This document shows, in pieces, positions 44,483-53,352 of a stretch of 64,000 nt of DNA. A program made the translations under genes and the position numbers. Origin of the DNA: Candidatus Methanoperedens sp. (GTDB lineage: Archaea; Halobacteriota; Methanosarcinia; Methanosarcinales; Methanoperedenaceae); contig JAQUNZ010000003.1 in the NCBI GenBank assembly GCA_028717345.1, positions 1-64,000 of the forward strand, written 5' to 3'. Position 1 is the stretch's first letter; every line of letters begins with the position of its first letter. A model generated the notes under the pieces. The model was given only the letters and a program-made list of their open reading frames with translations. It was not told where the DNA came from and searched no databases.

Positions 44483-44631
44483 CCCATCCGCTCCGATCCA
44501 TGTCATCCGTGTTCCGTCCCCCGACCGCCCACCCCTGCGGACACAAAAAGGCACAGGCACAGCCCTTCCAGATACTCCGGCGCGTCCGCGCAGGCTTTCA
44601 GGGCAGACCGCCGATACTGCACGGCGCCCGG
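44483..44631. repeat. GC-rich island repeat, copy C (longest)
   Basis: The most complete of three copies. It contains the CCGTGTTCCGTCCCCCGACC start shared with copy A and the CAGCCCTTCCAGATACTCCG, CAGGCTTTCAGGGCAGACCG and ACGGCGCCCGG parts shared with copy B. The arms CCGGCGC and GCGCCCGG can pair. Confidence 0.8.
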
Positions 44632-44639
44632 TATGTAAT

Positions 44640-44708
44640 AAATGAAATTTAATGCGAACTTAAAGAGCATCACGCATATCTTATCTCGACCACATGACCT
44701 TTTACAAG
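44640..44708 (-). pseudogene. partial copy of the antitoxin 3' end
   Basis: The segment AAATGAAATTTAATGCGAAC followed by CGCATATCTTATCTCGACCA and CATGACCTTTTACAAG mirrors 43869-43994 (end of the HEPN frame and of the antitoxin-like gene) with about 60 bases missing in the middle and several substitutions. It is a decayed, internally deleted duplicate. Confidence 0.75.
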
Positions 44709-44825
44709 CCGCTGTTTGAACGGTTCAACCTTTTTTGAAGGAATGTACCGGGTTAACAGGATGGACAGGATAATTTAATAACCTCACAGGAATTCTAAGG
44801 GGCATATCATTCAAGAGGAATACAC

Positions 44826-45953
44826 ATGACACAATACAAAATCCCTGTTATCCCCGGCGACGGGATAGGTCCTGAGATCATAAGAGAAGGACGAAAAGCG
44901 CTTGAAGCAGCGGGCGAGCGGTTCGATTTTGACATAGACTGGATAGAATACCCGCACGGTGCAGACCACTATCTTGAGACCGGAGAATTGATCTCCGAGG
45001 ATACGCTAAAAGAGCTTTCACAATATAGAGCCATCTATTTTGGCGCCATAGGCGATGAGAGGATAAAGCCCGGAATTCTGGAAAAAGGCATTCTCCTGAC
45101 GATACGCTTCTATCTTGACGAATACGTCAACCTGAGACCTGTTAAACTGCTGGAGGGAGTCTGGACTCCGCTCAAAGACAAGACGGCAAAGGATATTGAT
45201 TTCGTGGTAGTTCGCGAGAATACAGAGGATTTCTATATAGGCATAGGCGGACGCGCTAAAAAAGGAAAAAGCAAAAAAACACTTGAAGTCGCGCGCAACC
45301 TCTACAATGTGAAATTCGGGCTGGATATTAATTCAGACAGCGATGAGATCGGATACCAGCTTGGTCTTATCAGCAAAGAAGGCACTCGCAGGGTCATACG
45401 ATATGCTTTCGAACTCGCACAGCAGAGGAAAAAGCACCTGTCGTCAGTTGATAAAGCCAACGTGCTGTCAGATATCTACGGTTTCTGGAGAGAGGAGTTT
45501 ACCTCCGTCGGCAACGAATATCCTGATGTAAAGACTGATTTCAATTTCGTGGACGCAATAACCATGTGGTTCGTGAAGAACCCTGAGTGGTTCGATACTG
45601 TAGTTGCACCCAACATGTTCGGGGACATAATAACTGACCTTGGCGCGATGATCCAGGGTGGTCTTGGTCTTGCCCCTGGCGGGAACATTAATCCTGAAGG
45701 TACAAGCATGTTCGAGCCAATACACGGAAGCGCGCCGAAATATAAAGGGCAGAACAAAGTGAATCCTATCGCTACAATCTGGGCAGGAGCGCTACTGCTT
45801 GACCAGATCGGTGAAAAGGAAGCTTCATCCGCGATAGTAAGGGCGATTGAGCAGAACCTTGTGAACGCGGAAGTTAAGACCTATGACCTTGGAGGTTCTA
45901 ATACCACTTCTGATGTCGGTGATGATATTGCGCGGTTGATTAAGGAAAGTTAG
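44826..45953 (+). CDS. isocitrate/isopropylmalate dehydrogenase family enzyme
   Basis: The 375-residue protein is a beta-decarboxylating dehydrogenase: [12 protein letters not shown] at the start, [59 protein letters not shown] and [18 protein letters not shown] near the end. 3-isopropylmalate dehydrogenase (LeuB, leucine synthesis) is the likeliest role, with tartrate/homoisocitrate dehydrogenase as alternatives; the GRAKKGKS insert in the substrate loop is not diagnostic. It is 20 bases upstream of the fibrillarin gene, without metabolic link. Confidence 0.9.
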   Translation: MTQYKIPVIPGDGIGPEIIREGRKALEAAGERFDFDIDWIEYPHGADHYLETGELISEDTLKELSQYRAIYFGAIGDERIKPGILEKGILLTIRFYLDEYVNLRPVKLLEGVWTPLKDKTAKDIDFVVVRENTEDFYIGIGGRAKKGKSKKTLEVARNLYNVKFGLDINSDSDEIGYQLGLISKEGTRRVIRYAFELAQQRKKHLSSVDKANVLSDIYGFWREEFTSVGNEYPDVKTDFNFVDAITMWFVKNPEWFDTVVAPNMFGDIITDLGAMIQGGLGLAPGGNINPEGTSMFEPIHGSAPKYKGQNKVNPIATIWAGALLLDQIGEKEASSAIVRAIEQNLVNAEVKTYDLGGSNTTSDVGDDIARLIKES

Positions 45954-45962
45954 AGAAATAAA

Positions 45963-45973
45963 AACCACAGAGA
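45963..45973. repeat. short ctctgtg-type repeat
   Basis: AACCACAGAGA, a fragment of the dispersed repeat best seen at 10601-10623 and 58670-58721. It sits in the 20-base gap before the fibrillarin gene. Confidence 0.4.
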
Positions 45974-46648
45974 ATGGAAGATAATGATCTAATAAAAACC
46001 GGACTGAACAACGTTTTTTCTTTTATTGCCGATAATGGTTCAAAAAGATTAGTCACGAAATCTCTTGTTCCCAGTGTGAAGGATGAAAAGACCATAAAAG
46101 TCTGGAATGAAGAATACCGCTTATGGGACCCTTATCACAGCAAGCTTGCCGCTCTTATCCTAAATGGCGCCAAAATACCTCTAAAAAAGGATTCCTCTGT
46201 GCTGTATCTTGGCGCTGCCAATGGGACTACGGTAAGCCATGTTTCAGATATTGTTTCTGATGGAGTGGTATTTGCTGTTGAATTTTCACCCCGCGCAATG
46301 AAAGACCTTATCCGCATCAGCACACCCAGGAAGAACCTCATCCCGATACTTGCGGATGCCAGGCATCCGGCTACATACAGGAACATGGTCACTGAGGTTG
46401 ATCTTGTTTATCAGGACGTGGCGCAGCGCGAGCAGGCGGAGATAGCCATCAGGAACGCAGAACTCTTTCTTAAAAAAGGAGGTTATATTGTCCTGATGAT
46501 AAAATCAAAAAGCATTGATTCTGTAAAAAATACGGATGATGTGAGCCGTATCGAGATAACAAAGCTTGGGGAGCTTTTCAAGGTTGCAGGATCAATGAAT
46601 TTAGAACCTTTTCATTTAGACCATGTGGCAGTAATAGCGCAAAAATAA
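45974..46648 (+). CDS. flpA: fibrillarin-like rRNA/tRNA 2'-O-methyltransferase
   Basis: The 224-residue protein has fibrillarin signatures: YRLWDPYHSKLAALIL, VLYLGAANGTTVSHVSDIV (SAM motif I), VFAVEFSPRAMKDL, ADARHPATYRNMV and VYQDVAQREQAEI. With Nop5 and L7Ae it forms the C/D-guide RNP that methylates rRNA. The usual nop5 neighbour is missing here; the upstream gene is a dehydrogenase. Confidence 0.96.
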   Translation: MEDNDLIKTGLNNVFSFIADNGSKRLVTKSLVPSVKDEKTIKVWNEEYRLWDPYHSKLAALILNGAKIPLKKDSSVLYLGAANGTTVSHVSDIVSDGVVFAVEFSPRAMKDLIRISTPRKNLIPILADARHPATYRNMVTEVDLVYQDVAQREQAEIAIRNAELFLKKGGYIVLMIKSKSIDSVKNTDDVSRIEITKLGELFKVAGSMNLEPFHLDHVAVIAQK

Positions 46649-46733
46649 TGTAAAACAAATATTATGAGACAAGTGAATTTGTCAAGCACTGCACAAGGCA
46701 GTATTTAGTGAAAGCTCAATCTGGTGATGGTCA

Positions 46734-46807
46734 CGCCCCGACTGGGATTTGAACCCAGGTCTTAAGATCCGCAATCTCAAAGGATATCCGGACTACCCCA
46801 TCGGGGC
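46734..46807 (-). tRNA. tRNA-Arg (anticodon GCG)
   Basis: On minus, acceptor arms GCCCCGA and TCGGGGC pair perfectly with discriminator G. The anticodon arm TGAGA-TTGCGGA-TCTTA (one G:U) gives loop TTGCGGA with anticodon GCG, and the T arm is CTGGG-TTCAAAT-CCCAG. The D arm GGG...TCC is weaker. CCA is not encoded and there is no intron. It reads CGC and, by wobble, CGU codons. Confidence 0.9.
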
Positions 46808-46833
46808 CCGGCTCAAAATTCATCTATGAGCTA

Positions 46834-47295
46834 TTAAAGGTTATTGGATAAATGCTTCCGTTCAAGCTTTAAGAGTTTAATCTTTATATCCACTCCGCAT
46901 GAATAACCGCCAAAACCGTCCTTCGCAACAACCCTGTGGCAAGGCACAATTATAGGGACAGGATTACGGGAAAGCGCGCTTCCAACAGCACGCACTGCCC
47001 TGCTCCCGATCCTTCGAGCAAGCTCTGAATACGTGACCACAGTCCCGTATTCTATTTTTTTTGTTTCTTCAAGTACCCTCTGTGTGAAATCAGACATTCC
47101 TGAAAGATCCACATCGCATGAAACCTTTGTCCTTTCTCCCCTGAAATACTCCTCAAGTTCAAAACTTGCCTTCAAAGTCCTTTTCAGAGCCAGTTCCCTG
47201 GAATTGATAAACCTGATAGAAGACAGACATCTGTCGAATCGTATCTCGATATACCTATCAAGCGCAGGTGAGAAAATGATATCTGTATCTTTCAT
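46834..47295 (-). CDS. ogt: methylated-DNA-protein cysteine methyltransferase
   Basis: The 153-residue protein has the C-terminal MGMT domain with the helix-turn-helix (YSELARRIGSRAVRAVGSAL) and active site PIIVPCHRVV, whose Cys takes the alkyl group from O6-methylguanine. The N-terminal part is short, as in single-domain archaeal/Ogt forms. The end GGYSCGVDIKIKLLKLE is typical. Single gene between the tRNA and an HTH-like gene. Confidence 0.94.
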   Translation of the reverse strand: MKDTDIIFSPALDRYIEIRFDRCLSSIRFINSRELALKRTLKASFELEEYFRGERTKVSCDVDLSGMSDFTQRVLEETKKIEYGTVVTYSELARRIGSRAVRAVGSALSRNPVPIIVPCHRVVAKDGFGGYSCGVDIKIKLLKLERKHLSNNL

Positions 47296-47384
47296 TCCTT
47301 GTCAATATAACTGGGGTGGTTTATATATAAAATCTTCACACCCACCAAAGAATATATCAGGTTTGTTACCAAATTAAGTATAGT

Positions 47385-47954
47385 ATGTCCCAGTTCTATA
47401 ACATTCTTACAGATATCCTTTTGCAAAAGCAGATGTCTATAAGCCGGATAGCGCGGGAATTAAAGAAAAGCGGGTACGACCAGCACCGACTGATCCTGAC
47501 TGGATATTTACGCGCTTTAACTGACGTAGGGCATCTTGAGGAGATGGACATACCTCCCTCAAAAGTATATGTTCTAAAGAACAAATCCAAACGCGACATT
47601 TACAGCATCCTGAAAGAGCGATTAAAGGACATCGATATCTCAGAAAGACAGGAAGTTGCCGTATTTATCCTCAATTCCCTTTTCATGCGTCCGTGTTTCA
47701 AATATGAACTTGAGCTTCTCGGCATTGAAGCGCAAAAAACAAAGACTGTAAAGGAATCAAAAGATTCAAAACTCAAGGAACACAGGGCTGCGGTGACCCG
47801 CATCAAGATACCTGTCGATGATCCCGCATTTGAGACTACAACGCAAGACAGCAGGATACAGAGCCGGGGGACAGAGATACTGATAAACATGCTGAATGAT
47901 CTTATCGACCTTGAAGGATTAAAGGCGAAATATCAGCAAACAAAGCTTGCCTGA
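47385..47954 (+). CDS. uncharacterised protein with N-terminal HTH-like region
   Basis: The 189-residue protein starts with a helix-turn-helix-like stretch (QKQMSISRIARELKKSGYDQHRLILTGYLRALTDVGHLEEMD), consistent with a winged helix, then charged helices. No enzyme motif is visible. It may be a regulator of the convergent AK6/HisC/ArgD genes, but this is a guess. Single gene on plus. Confidence 0.7.
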   Translation: MSQFYNILTDILLQKQMSISRIARELKKSGYDQHRLILTGYLRALTDVGHLEEMDIPPSKVYVLKNKSKRDIYSILKERLKDIDISERQEVAVFILNSLFMRPCFKYELELLGIEAQKTKTVKESKDSKLKEHRAAVTRIKIPVDDPAFETTTQDSRIQSRGTEILINMLNDLIDLEGLKAKYQQTKLA

Positions 47955-47993
47955 GTTTGACATTCAAAAAACATCCATCTTGAAACCTGGTGA

Positions 47994-48572
47994 TCAAAGT
48001 TCAACCTGGTCTATCCAGTTAATCTTTCCAGGAAGATATTCCTCAGGTATCTTTCCCTTCTTCAAGGACTCAATAATATCATCGACTGTTTTTACAACAG
48101 AGATCAGGTTCATATCAGTTGTGTTTATTTCAAAAACCCGGTCGTTTGCCTCAACAGATTCCACAAGAATCACGTCAAGCGCCTCGGCATCAGAATTCTC
48201 CTTTACCTTTTCAAAGGAATATTCTCTCCGTTTTCCGAGGCGCTTCCTGAGAGCCACGGGCGCTGCCCTGAGCACGATAATGACATCAGCCGGGAGGTAA
48301 TGTGAAATATGCCCTTCAATGATTGTATCCATTCCAACAGGTGTCTGTTTGACAAGTTCTGCCGTCCGTTCCTTGAGCCGTTCCATGTCTGCAATGTAGG
48401 TATCCCGATCTTCATCCCTTCCTGTGTAAAGCTTCTCATCCAGAATAAGCTTATGAAGATCGATTATACGGTACTTATCCCTGTATTTTGAATGTTCCTT
48501 TATGAATTCGCAAACAGTTGTTTTTCCTGTTCCCGGCGTGCCTGTAAGAGCTATTATCATCGAACCTGTCAT
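47994..48572 (-). CDS. AK6/Fap7-type adenylate kinase
   Basis: The 192-residue protein has a P-loop (ALTGTPGTGKTTV), the YIADMERLKERTAEL region and EGHISHYLPADVIIVLR, followed by RREYSFEKVKENSDAEALDVIL, which matches the AK6/Fap7 family. These enzymes act in small-subunit ribosome maturation and have adenylate kinase/ATPase activity. It overlaps the hisC stop by four bases, with GGAG eight bases before the ATG. Confidence 0.93.
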   Translation of the reverse strand: MTGSMIIALTGTPGTGKTTVCEFIKEHSKYRDKYRIIDLHKLILDEKLYTGRDEDRDTYIADMERLKERTAELVKQTPVGMDTIIEGHISHYLPADVIIVLRAAPVALRKRLGKRREYSFEKVKENSDAEALDVILVESVEANDRVFEINTTDMNLISVVKTVDDIIESLKKGKIPEEYLPGKINWIDQVEL

Positions 48573-49660
48573 ATTATCATCTCCATTGCTGCTATTACCT
48601 TTTTGTTCTGCGCCTGTGTTCCTATGCTTATCCGTATCAGCGAATCTCCTGCTTCTCTAAAGGAGGTACAGTCCCTGACTATTATGCCCATTTTCAGCAA
48701 AGATTCACAAACATGTGCAGCTGTGCGTGGGGCAACGTCTATCATTATAAAATTCGCTTCAGATGGATATACCCTGCAAAGATGCTCAAGTCCCCTGGTA
48801 AGCTGCTCACGTCCTTTTTTCACAGTTTCTATGCTTTTCTTAATATACTTGCTGTCAGAAAGTGCGGCAATGCCGCCTGCAAGTGAGAGTACGTCAACCG
48901 AGAACGGGGTCATGACCTTCATATAATCACGTGCGATCCATTCCGGAACGATCGCATAGCCCAGGCGCATCCCAGCTAGACCGAAGGCTTTTGAGAACGT
49001 GCGCCCTACGATCAGATTCTCGTGCTCTTTCACAAGACCTGAAAGGTCTGCCTGTGCAAATTCAACATAAGCTTCATCAATGAACACGATGGCGCGTGTT
49101 TTATCAAGGATCTTCCTGACTTCTTCTTCCCTTATGACGTTGCCTGAAGGATTGTTTGGCGAACAAAGGAATATCATCTTTGTATTGCTGTTGACCTTTG
49201 CAAGAATATCCCTGTGGCTTATTTCGAAGTCACTGTCCCTTTTTACGAACACCGGTTTCCCGCCGTTAGCCAGTGTTGCTATCTCATAATATGAGAACGT
49301 GGGTATCGGGATCACTGATTCTGCTCCGGGCGACATGAAAAGTCTCATCATTGTATCAAGAATGCCGTCCATTCCGTTCCCTGATACAACGATGTTTTTC
49401 TCAGGATAGCTTGTGTATTCTGAGAGCGCGCTTCGTAGATCAAGCGCGTCCGAAGGCGGATATAAATGGACTTTCGCGGCTTTTTCCTGAATTGCCTTAA
49501 CAGCAAGCGGCGATGGTCCAAGCGGATTCTCGTTTGAGCCTAGCTTGATAATATTTTCGGGATCAAGACCGTACTTCAGGGCTATCTCCTCGATAGATTT
49601 CCCTGGAACATACTTCTTTATCTCTTTTACTGAGATCTTCACAAGTTTTTCAAATCCCAT
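48569..49660 (-). CDS. hisC: histidinol-phosphate aminotransferase
   Basis: The 363-residue PLP enzyme makes histidinol phosphate. Motifs include KLGSNENPLGPSP, FLCSPNNPSGNV, VFIDEAYVEFA and the PLP lysine in GRTFSKAFGLAGMRLGYAI. The frame is open to 49717, but the ATG at 49660 (MGFEKLVKISVKEIKKYVPG) gives the family N-terminus and reduces the overlap with argD from 68 to 11 bases. It lies in an operon argD-hisC-AK6. Confidence 0.93.
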   Translation of the reverse strand: MGFEKLVKISVKEIKKYVPGKSIEEIALKYGLDPENIIKLGSNENPLGPSPLAVKAIQEKAAKVHLYPPSDALDLRSALSEYTSYPEKNIVVSGNGMDGILDTMMRLFMSPGAESVIPIPTFSYYEIATLANGGKPVFVKRDSDFEISHRDILAKVNSNTKMIFLCSPNNPSGNVIREEEVRKILDKTRAIVFIDEAYVEFAQADLSGLVKEHENLIVGRTFSKAFGLAGMRLGYAIVPEWIARDYMKVMTPFSVDVLSLAGGIAALSDSKYIKKSIETVKKGREQLTRGLEHLCRVYPSEANFIMIDVAPRTAAHVCESLLKMGIIVRDCTSFREAGDSLIRISIGTQAQNKKVIAAMEMII

Positions 49661-50807
49661 CAAGCACTTCCACTGTTCTATCAAGTTGTTCCTTTGTGAT
49701 CGAAAGAGGCGGGACAAAACGCAGCGTTGAATCCGATGTGCAGTTAAGTAGCACTCCGCGTTCCCTTGCCTTGCCGACTATGTCTTCGCATTTTATGGAT
49801 AGTTCCATACCGACCATCAATCCTTTGCCGCGTATCTCTTTTACATAATCCTTATTTAGATTTTTGAGCTTTTTCATAAGATATGCGCCAAACTCGTTTG
49901 ATCTTGCAACAAGTTTTTCTTTCTTGATCACTTCTATGTTGGCAAGAGCTGCGGCGCAGGAAAGAGCATTGCCCCCAAAAGTGGACGCATGGTCTCCGCG
50001 CCCGAAATTAGCTGCAACATCTTCACGTGCAAGCATTGCGCCCATTGGGAAGCCTCCTCCCATGGCTTTAGCAAGCGTCATAATGTCTGGTTTTATTCCT
50101 GAGTGCTCCCTGGCGAACCATTTTCCAGTCCTGCCAAACCCGGTCTGCACTTCATCAACTATGAGCAGTGTGCCTGTTTCATCGCATATTTCCCGCACTT
50201 CTTTCATATACCCGTCTGAAGGTATTATAACTCCGGCTTCTCCCTGTATTGCTTCAAGAATCACGCCTGCCGTATCCTCTGTTATAGCTTCCCTTATAGC
50301 GTCTGCATCATCGTAAGGGACAAAAACAGCAGGAGCAAGCGGCTCAAATGGCTTGCGGTATTTTTCCTTGTGCGTTACAGAGAGCGCTCCGCGCGTCCTT
50401 CCGTGGAACGCATGTTCTGCTGCTATGAATTCCTTTTTGCCTGTGGCTTTGCGTGCAAGTTTCAGCGCGCCTTCTACAGCTTCGGCTCCTGAGTTACAGA
50501 AGAATACCCTGTCCATCTCTGTAAGGTTAACAAGCTGTTCTGCAAGGAGCGCCTGCTGCTCTGTGTAATACAGGTTCGAAACATGGATCAACTGTTCTGC
50601 CTGTCGTTTTATCGCCTCTACAACGGCAGGATGGCAGTGTCCCACGTTATTAACTGCGATGCCTGCCACGCAGTCTATGTATTCTTTTCCATTCACATCT
50701 GTCACTACTGCCCCGCAAGCTTTTTTTATCGCCACTGGCTGGCGGGTATAGGTATTGAAAATATATTTATCGAATTTTCCGACTATTTCATCATAATTTA
50801 GCGCCAT
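49650..50807 (-). CDS. argD: acetylornithine aminotransferase
   Basis: The 385-residue class III aminotransferase has the family motifs YIDCVAGIAVNNVGHCHPAVVEA, NSGAEAVEGALKLARKATGK, VDEVQTGFGRTGKWFA and the PLP lysine in MTLAKAMGGGFPMGAM. It converts N-acetylornithine semialdehyde in arginine synthesis. It overlaps hisC by 11 bases and begins 14 bases after the KaiC-like gene. Confidence 0.94.
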   Translation of the reverse strand: MALNYDEIVGKFDKYIFNTYTRQPVAIKKACGAVVTDVNGKEYIDCVAGIAVNNVGHCHPAVVEAIKRQAEQLIHVSNLYYTEQQALLAEQLVNLTEMDRVFFCNSGAEAVEGALKLARKATGKKEFIAAEHAFHGRTRGALSVTHKEKYRKPFEPLAPAVFVPYDDADAIREAITEDTAGVILEAIQGEAGVIIPSDGYMKEVREICDETGTLLIVDEVQTGFGRTGKWFAREHSGIKPDIMTLAKAMGGGFPMGAMLAREDVAANFGRGDHASTFGGNALSCAAALANIEVIKKEKLVARSNEFGAYLMKKLKNLNKDYVKEIRGKGLMVGMELSIKCEDIVGKARERGVLLNCTSDSTLRFVPPLSITKEQLDRTVEVLDGI

Positions 50808-50821
50808 ATCGATCCCGTATG

Positions 50822-51589
50822 TTATTTTGCGCCCACGGTATCAAAAAGGCTCATCTCATCGTTCATCACTGTTTCGGTAGGATGGACGACTATGCCTTTT
50901 TCCTGTATATCGTATGGATGCAAAGTCTCATCATGCTTGACGCCTCGCATCTTTAATATTTCGATGGCTCTCACACGGCTTCCTCCAACCCTGAACACAT
51001 GAAGCCTGATAACTCCTGACGATAGATATTCCTCAACGCTGAACGCCTCCCTGCTGTATATCTCGCTTGTCATGAGCGTTGTGCAGTCAAGATACTCAAG
51101 GTTCTTGATGAATTCAGATACGATATACCTGGCTTCTGACGGCTCGGTGGACAATTTAAGAGATGTTATGGAATCAATGAATACTCTTTTTGCTTTTATC
51201 GCATTCACTTCAGCCTGTATCTGCTGGAATATCTCTCCGATGTTCTTGCTCGATGCGATCACGCTCAGGGGGCTGCCTTCTGGTGTTTTTGCGAATTTTG
51301 TGTATTTGAAGGGATTGGCGTAGATTATTTTAATTTTTTTTTGCGCCACAAGTTTCTCGATATCCCACCCGAACCTCCATGAGTCGCGTATCATCCTTGC
51401 AGGCGTTTCTTCCATGACCACGAGCACACCCGGTTCATTATAAGCGGTAGCACCACCTACAAGATATTGTATCCCAAAAGTGGTCTTTCCAGCTCCAGGA
51501 CCTCCGGTAATAAGAATTACATCGTTCTCGACATATCCGCCTTCGATCAGTTCGTCAAGTCCTTGTATTGCAGTTTTTACTTTGCCCAT
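50822..51589 (-). CDS. KaiC-like RecA-superfamily ATPase
   Basis: The 255-residue single-domain protein has Walker A GGPGAGKTTFG near residues 28-38 and the RAD55/KaiC pattern: VLVVMEETPARMIRDSWRFGWD, a Walker B FIDSITSLKL and the C-terminal RAIEILKMRGVKHDETLHPYDIQEKGIVV. Archaeal single-domain KaiC homologues are probable signalling or regulatory ATPases; no partner is evident. It is upstream of argD in the same direction. Confidence 0.9.
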   Translation of the reverse strand: MGKVKTAIQGLDELIEGGYVENDVILITGGPGAGKTTFGIQYLVGGATAYNEPGVLVVMEETPARMIRDSWRFGWDIEKLVAQKKIKIIYANPFKYTKFAKTPEGSPLSVIASSKNIGEIFQQIQAEVNAIKAKRVFIDSITSLKLSTEPSEARYIVSEFIKNLEYLDCTTLMTSEIYSREAFSVEEYLSSGVIRLHVFRVGGSRVRAIEILKMRGVKHDETLHPYDIQEKGIVVHPTETVMNDEMSLFDTVGAK

Positions 51590-51646
51590 TCGTTTCTATC
51601 AAAATCTTATAGGCATGTTAATATATATAACTGACTGTAAAAAAGG

Positions 51647-51850
51647 TCAGGGATGGGCAATGAACCTGTTCTTTGAATACTCGTCCCTTACGAGTTCCTC
51701 AGCAGGGATATCCTCATCTTTGCATTTTTCTTCTTTCCATGCCTCAAGCGAGCGGAAAATGAAGAAAATACCGTCTTTTTCTTTTGATGAAAGAAGGGCT
51801 GGATCATCGCACCTGTCAAAAAATTCACGGTATCCTTTAAGAACTGTCAT
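51647..51850 (-). CDS. small acidic protein of unknown function
   Basis: A 67-residue frame with a charged, helical sequence (DPALLSSKEKDGIFFIFRSLE, then AWKEEKCKDEDIPAEELVRDE). No ribosome binding site is visible before the ATG. It lies between the KaiC-like and TauE genes in the same direction. Composition looks protein-like but no family is recognised. Confidence 0.5.
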   Translation of the reverse strand: MTVLKGYREFFDRCDDPALLSSKEKDGIFFIFRSLEAWKEEKCKDEDIPAEELVRDEYSKNRFIAHP

Positions 51851-51892
51851 TAGTGTCTGATTGTTCCAGGGATTTATTAAGATTGCGCTATT

Positions 51893-52642
51893 TTATACCA
51901 GTATGAATTTTCCTCCTGCGATCACAAGCACTACTGCAAGCAGACTGTAGAGCGTTGGATTGGCAAGCCTCCTGCTTCCAAGACCTGAACCTATAATACC
52001 GCCAAGCAAAGCGGCAAATGCCCAGACATATATCTCAGGAGGAAGGGAGCTCACACTCGAAATATGTCCTGCAAGACCGGATATCGAGTTCATTAAAATG
52101 AAGGCTGCAGAAACAGAAGCAGTTGTTTTTGTTCCTGCCCAGCCCATGTAAAGTACCAGTGGAGTGAGGAATATCCCACCGCCAACGCCCACGGTACCTG
52201 AAAGTAATCCAATCCCTGCGCCTGCAAATATGGCTGCAGGAACAGGCAAAGGTCTTGTTGAATTCACGGTCGCAGACTGCCTTTGCATAAAAAAGTGGTA
52301 AGCTGCGAATATTAATACGATACCTACTATTTGTTTGTAGATGTTGCCAGGCAGGGACATGGCGCCTCCTATATATGCAAAAGGGATCGAACTGATGGCA
52401 AAAGGCCAGAAAATCTTCCATGAAAAGTACCCTGCCCTGTAGAATTGTATCGTAGCTATTGCAGCCACAAGGATATTCAGGGTTAAAGCTGTAGGTTTCA
52501 TAACTTCCGGGGCAAGACCGAATAGCGCCATGGCTGCAAGATATCCAGAAGCACCGGCATGACCTACTGAAGAATATAGCAGCCCTGCTGCAAAGAGGAT
52601 CAAAAGAAAAAAGATGTCGCCCATATTCAATATCAGGGTCAA
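51893..52642 (-). CDS. TauE/SafE family transporter
   Basis: The 249-residue protein has about eight membrane helices and the TauE/SafE repeat signature: VGHAGASGYLAAMALFGL in the first half and SGTVGVGGGIFLTPLVLYMG in the second. Members export sulfite, sulfoacetate or similar anions. It overlaps the preceding GATase gene by four bases, so both are in one transcript with the ATPase pair upstream. Confidence 0.9.
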   Translation of the reverse strand: MTLILNMGDIFFLLILFAAGLLYSSVGHAGASGYLAAMALFGLAPEVMKPTALTLNILVAAIATIQFYRAGYFSWKIFWPFAISSIPFAYIGGAMSLPGNIYKQIVGIVLIFAAYHFFMQRQSATVNSTRPLPVPAAIFAGAGIGLLSGTVGVGGGIFLTPLVLYMGWAGTKTTASVSAAFILMNSISGLAGHISSVSSLPPEIYVWAFAALLGGIIGSGLGSRRLANPTLYSLLAVVLVIAGGKFILV

Positions 52643-53334
52643 CTAAATTCCCGTTCCATATTATCCAGCAATAAATACAATATCCTGTTGATATCCCGGA
52701 CATTATTTATCTGCGATACGATCTCATCAGGCTTCTGGACATATTTGCCTTCCGTGATGTCATCAATGCAGTTCCTGAACATGAGTTCTATACTCTGTCT
52801 TGAATATTCAAGATGGAACTGCAATCCTACAACGCGCCCGTATTCAAATGCCTGATTAAGGCATCCCTCACTTTCAGCAATCCTCCTGGCGCCGCTGGGG
52901 ATCTTGAATGTGTCACCGTGCCAGTGAAAAGCAGTGAATTTTTCTGGAAAAGCAGTGAATATCGAGGAATCCTTTGCTTCTTCTGTCAAAGAGACAGGGA
53001 ACCATCCAATCTCCTTATGTTTGTTCCTGCTCACCTTTCCTCCAAGGACATCTGCGATCAATTGCGATCCAAGGCACACTCCCAGGACGATTTTCTTGCT
53101 GGCAATGGCCTGCGCAATGAAACTCTTTTCATCTTTTAGCCAGGGATATTTATCTTCTTCATAGATGTTCATGGAACCGCCCATTATGAAAAGCCAGTCA
53201 AAGTCGCTGATATCGGGGAGTTCTTCGTTATTGAAAAGAAGCGTTCTTGTGATGCTGTGACCTTTTTTCTTTGCCCATGTTTCGATGTTGGCTAATCCTT
53301 CGAAGGGTTCGTGTTCAAGGGAGTGGATTCTCAT
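52639..53334 (-). CDS. class I glutamine amidotransferase-like protein
   Basis: The 231-residue protein has the triad region GVCLGSQLIADVLGGK (nucleophile Cys near residue 86) and LQFHLEYS near the C-terminus, plus FHWHGDTFKIP, typical of stand-alone GATase1 proteins (GMP synthase-like). No synthase partner is nearby, so its amide acceptor is unknown. It overlaps the TauE gene by four bases. Confidence 0.9.
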   Translation of the reverse strand: MRIHSLEHEPFEGLANIETWAKKKGHSITRTLLFNNEELPDISDFDWLFIMGGSMNIYEEDKYPWLKDEKSFIAQAIASKKIVLGVCLGSQLIADVLGGKVSRNKHKEIGWFPVSLTEEAKDSSIFTAFPEKFTAFHWHGDTFKIPSGARRIAESEGCLNQAFEYGRVVGLQFHLEYSRQSIELMFRNCIDDITEGKYVQKPDEIVSQINNVRDINRILYLLLDNMEREFS

Positions 53335-53352
53335 CGTTTTTCCACCAATTTA

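Larger units (their letters stand above)
44376..44825. other. intergenic region with repeat copy C and a duplicated gene fragment
   Basis: No intact gene in these 450 bases. It holds island repeat copy C (44483-44631), a decayed copy of the end of the HEPN/antitoxin region (44640-44708) and then short AT-rich sequence before the dehydrogenase gene. Confidence 0.6.

Noticed and set aside
52035-52703. 222-codon frame overlapping the TauE gene on the same strand
   Set aside because: Cys/Arg-rich out-of-frame reading of the transporter gene; no start signal.
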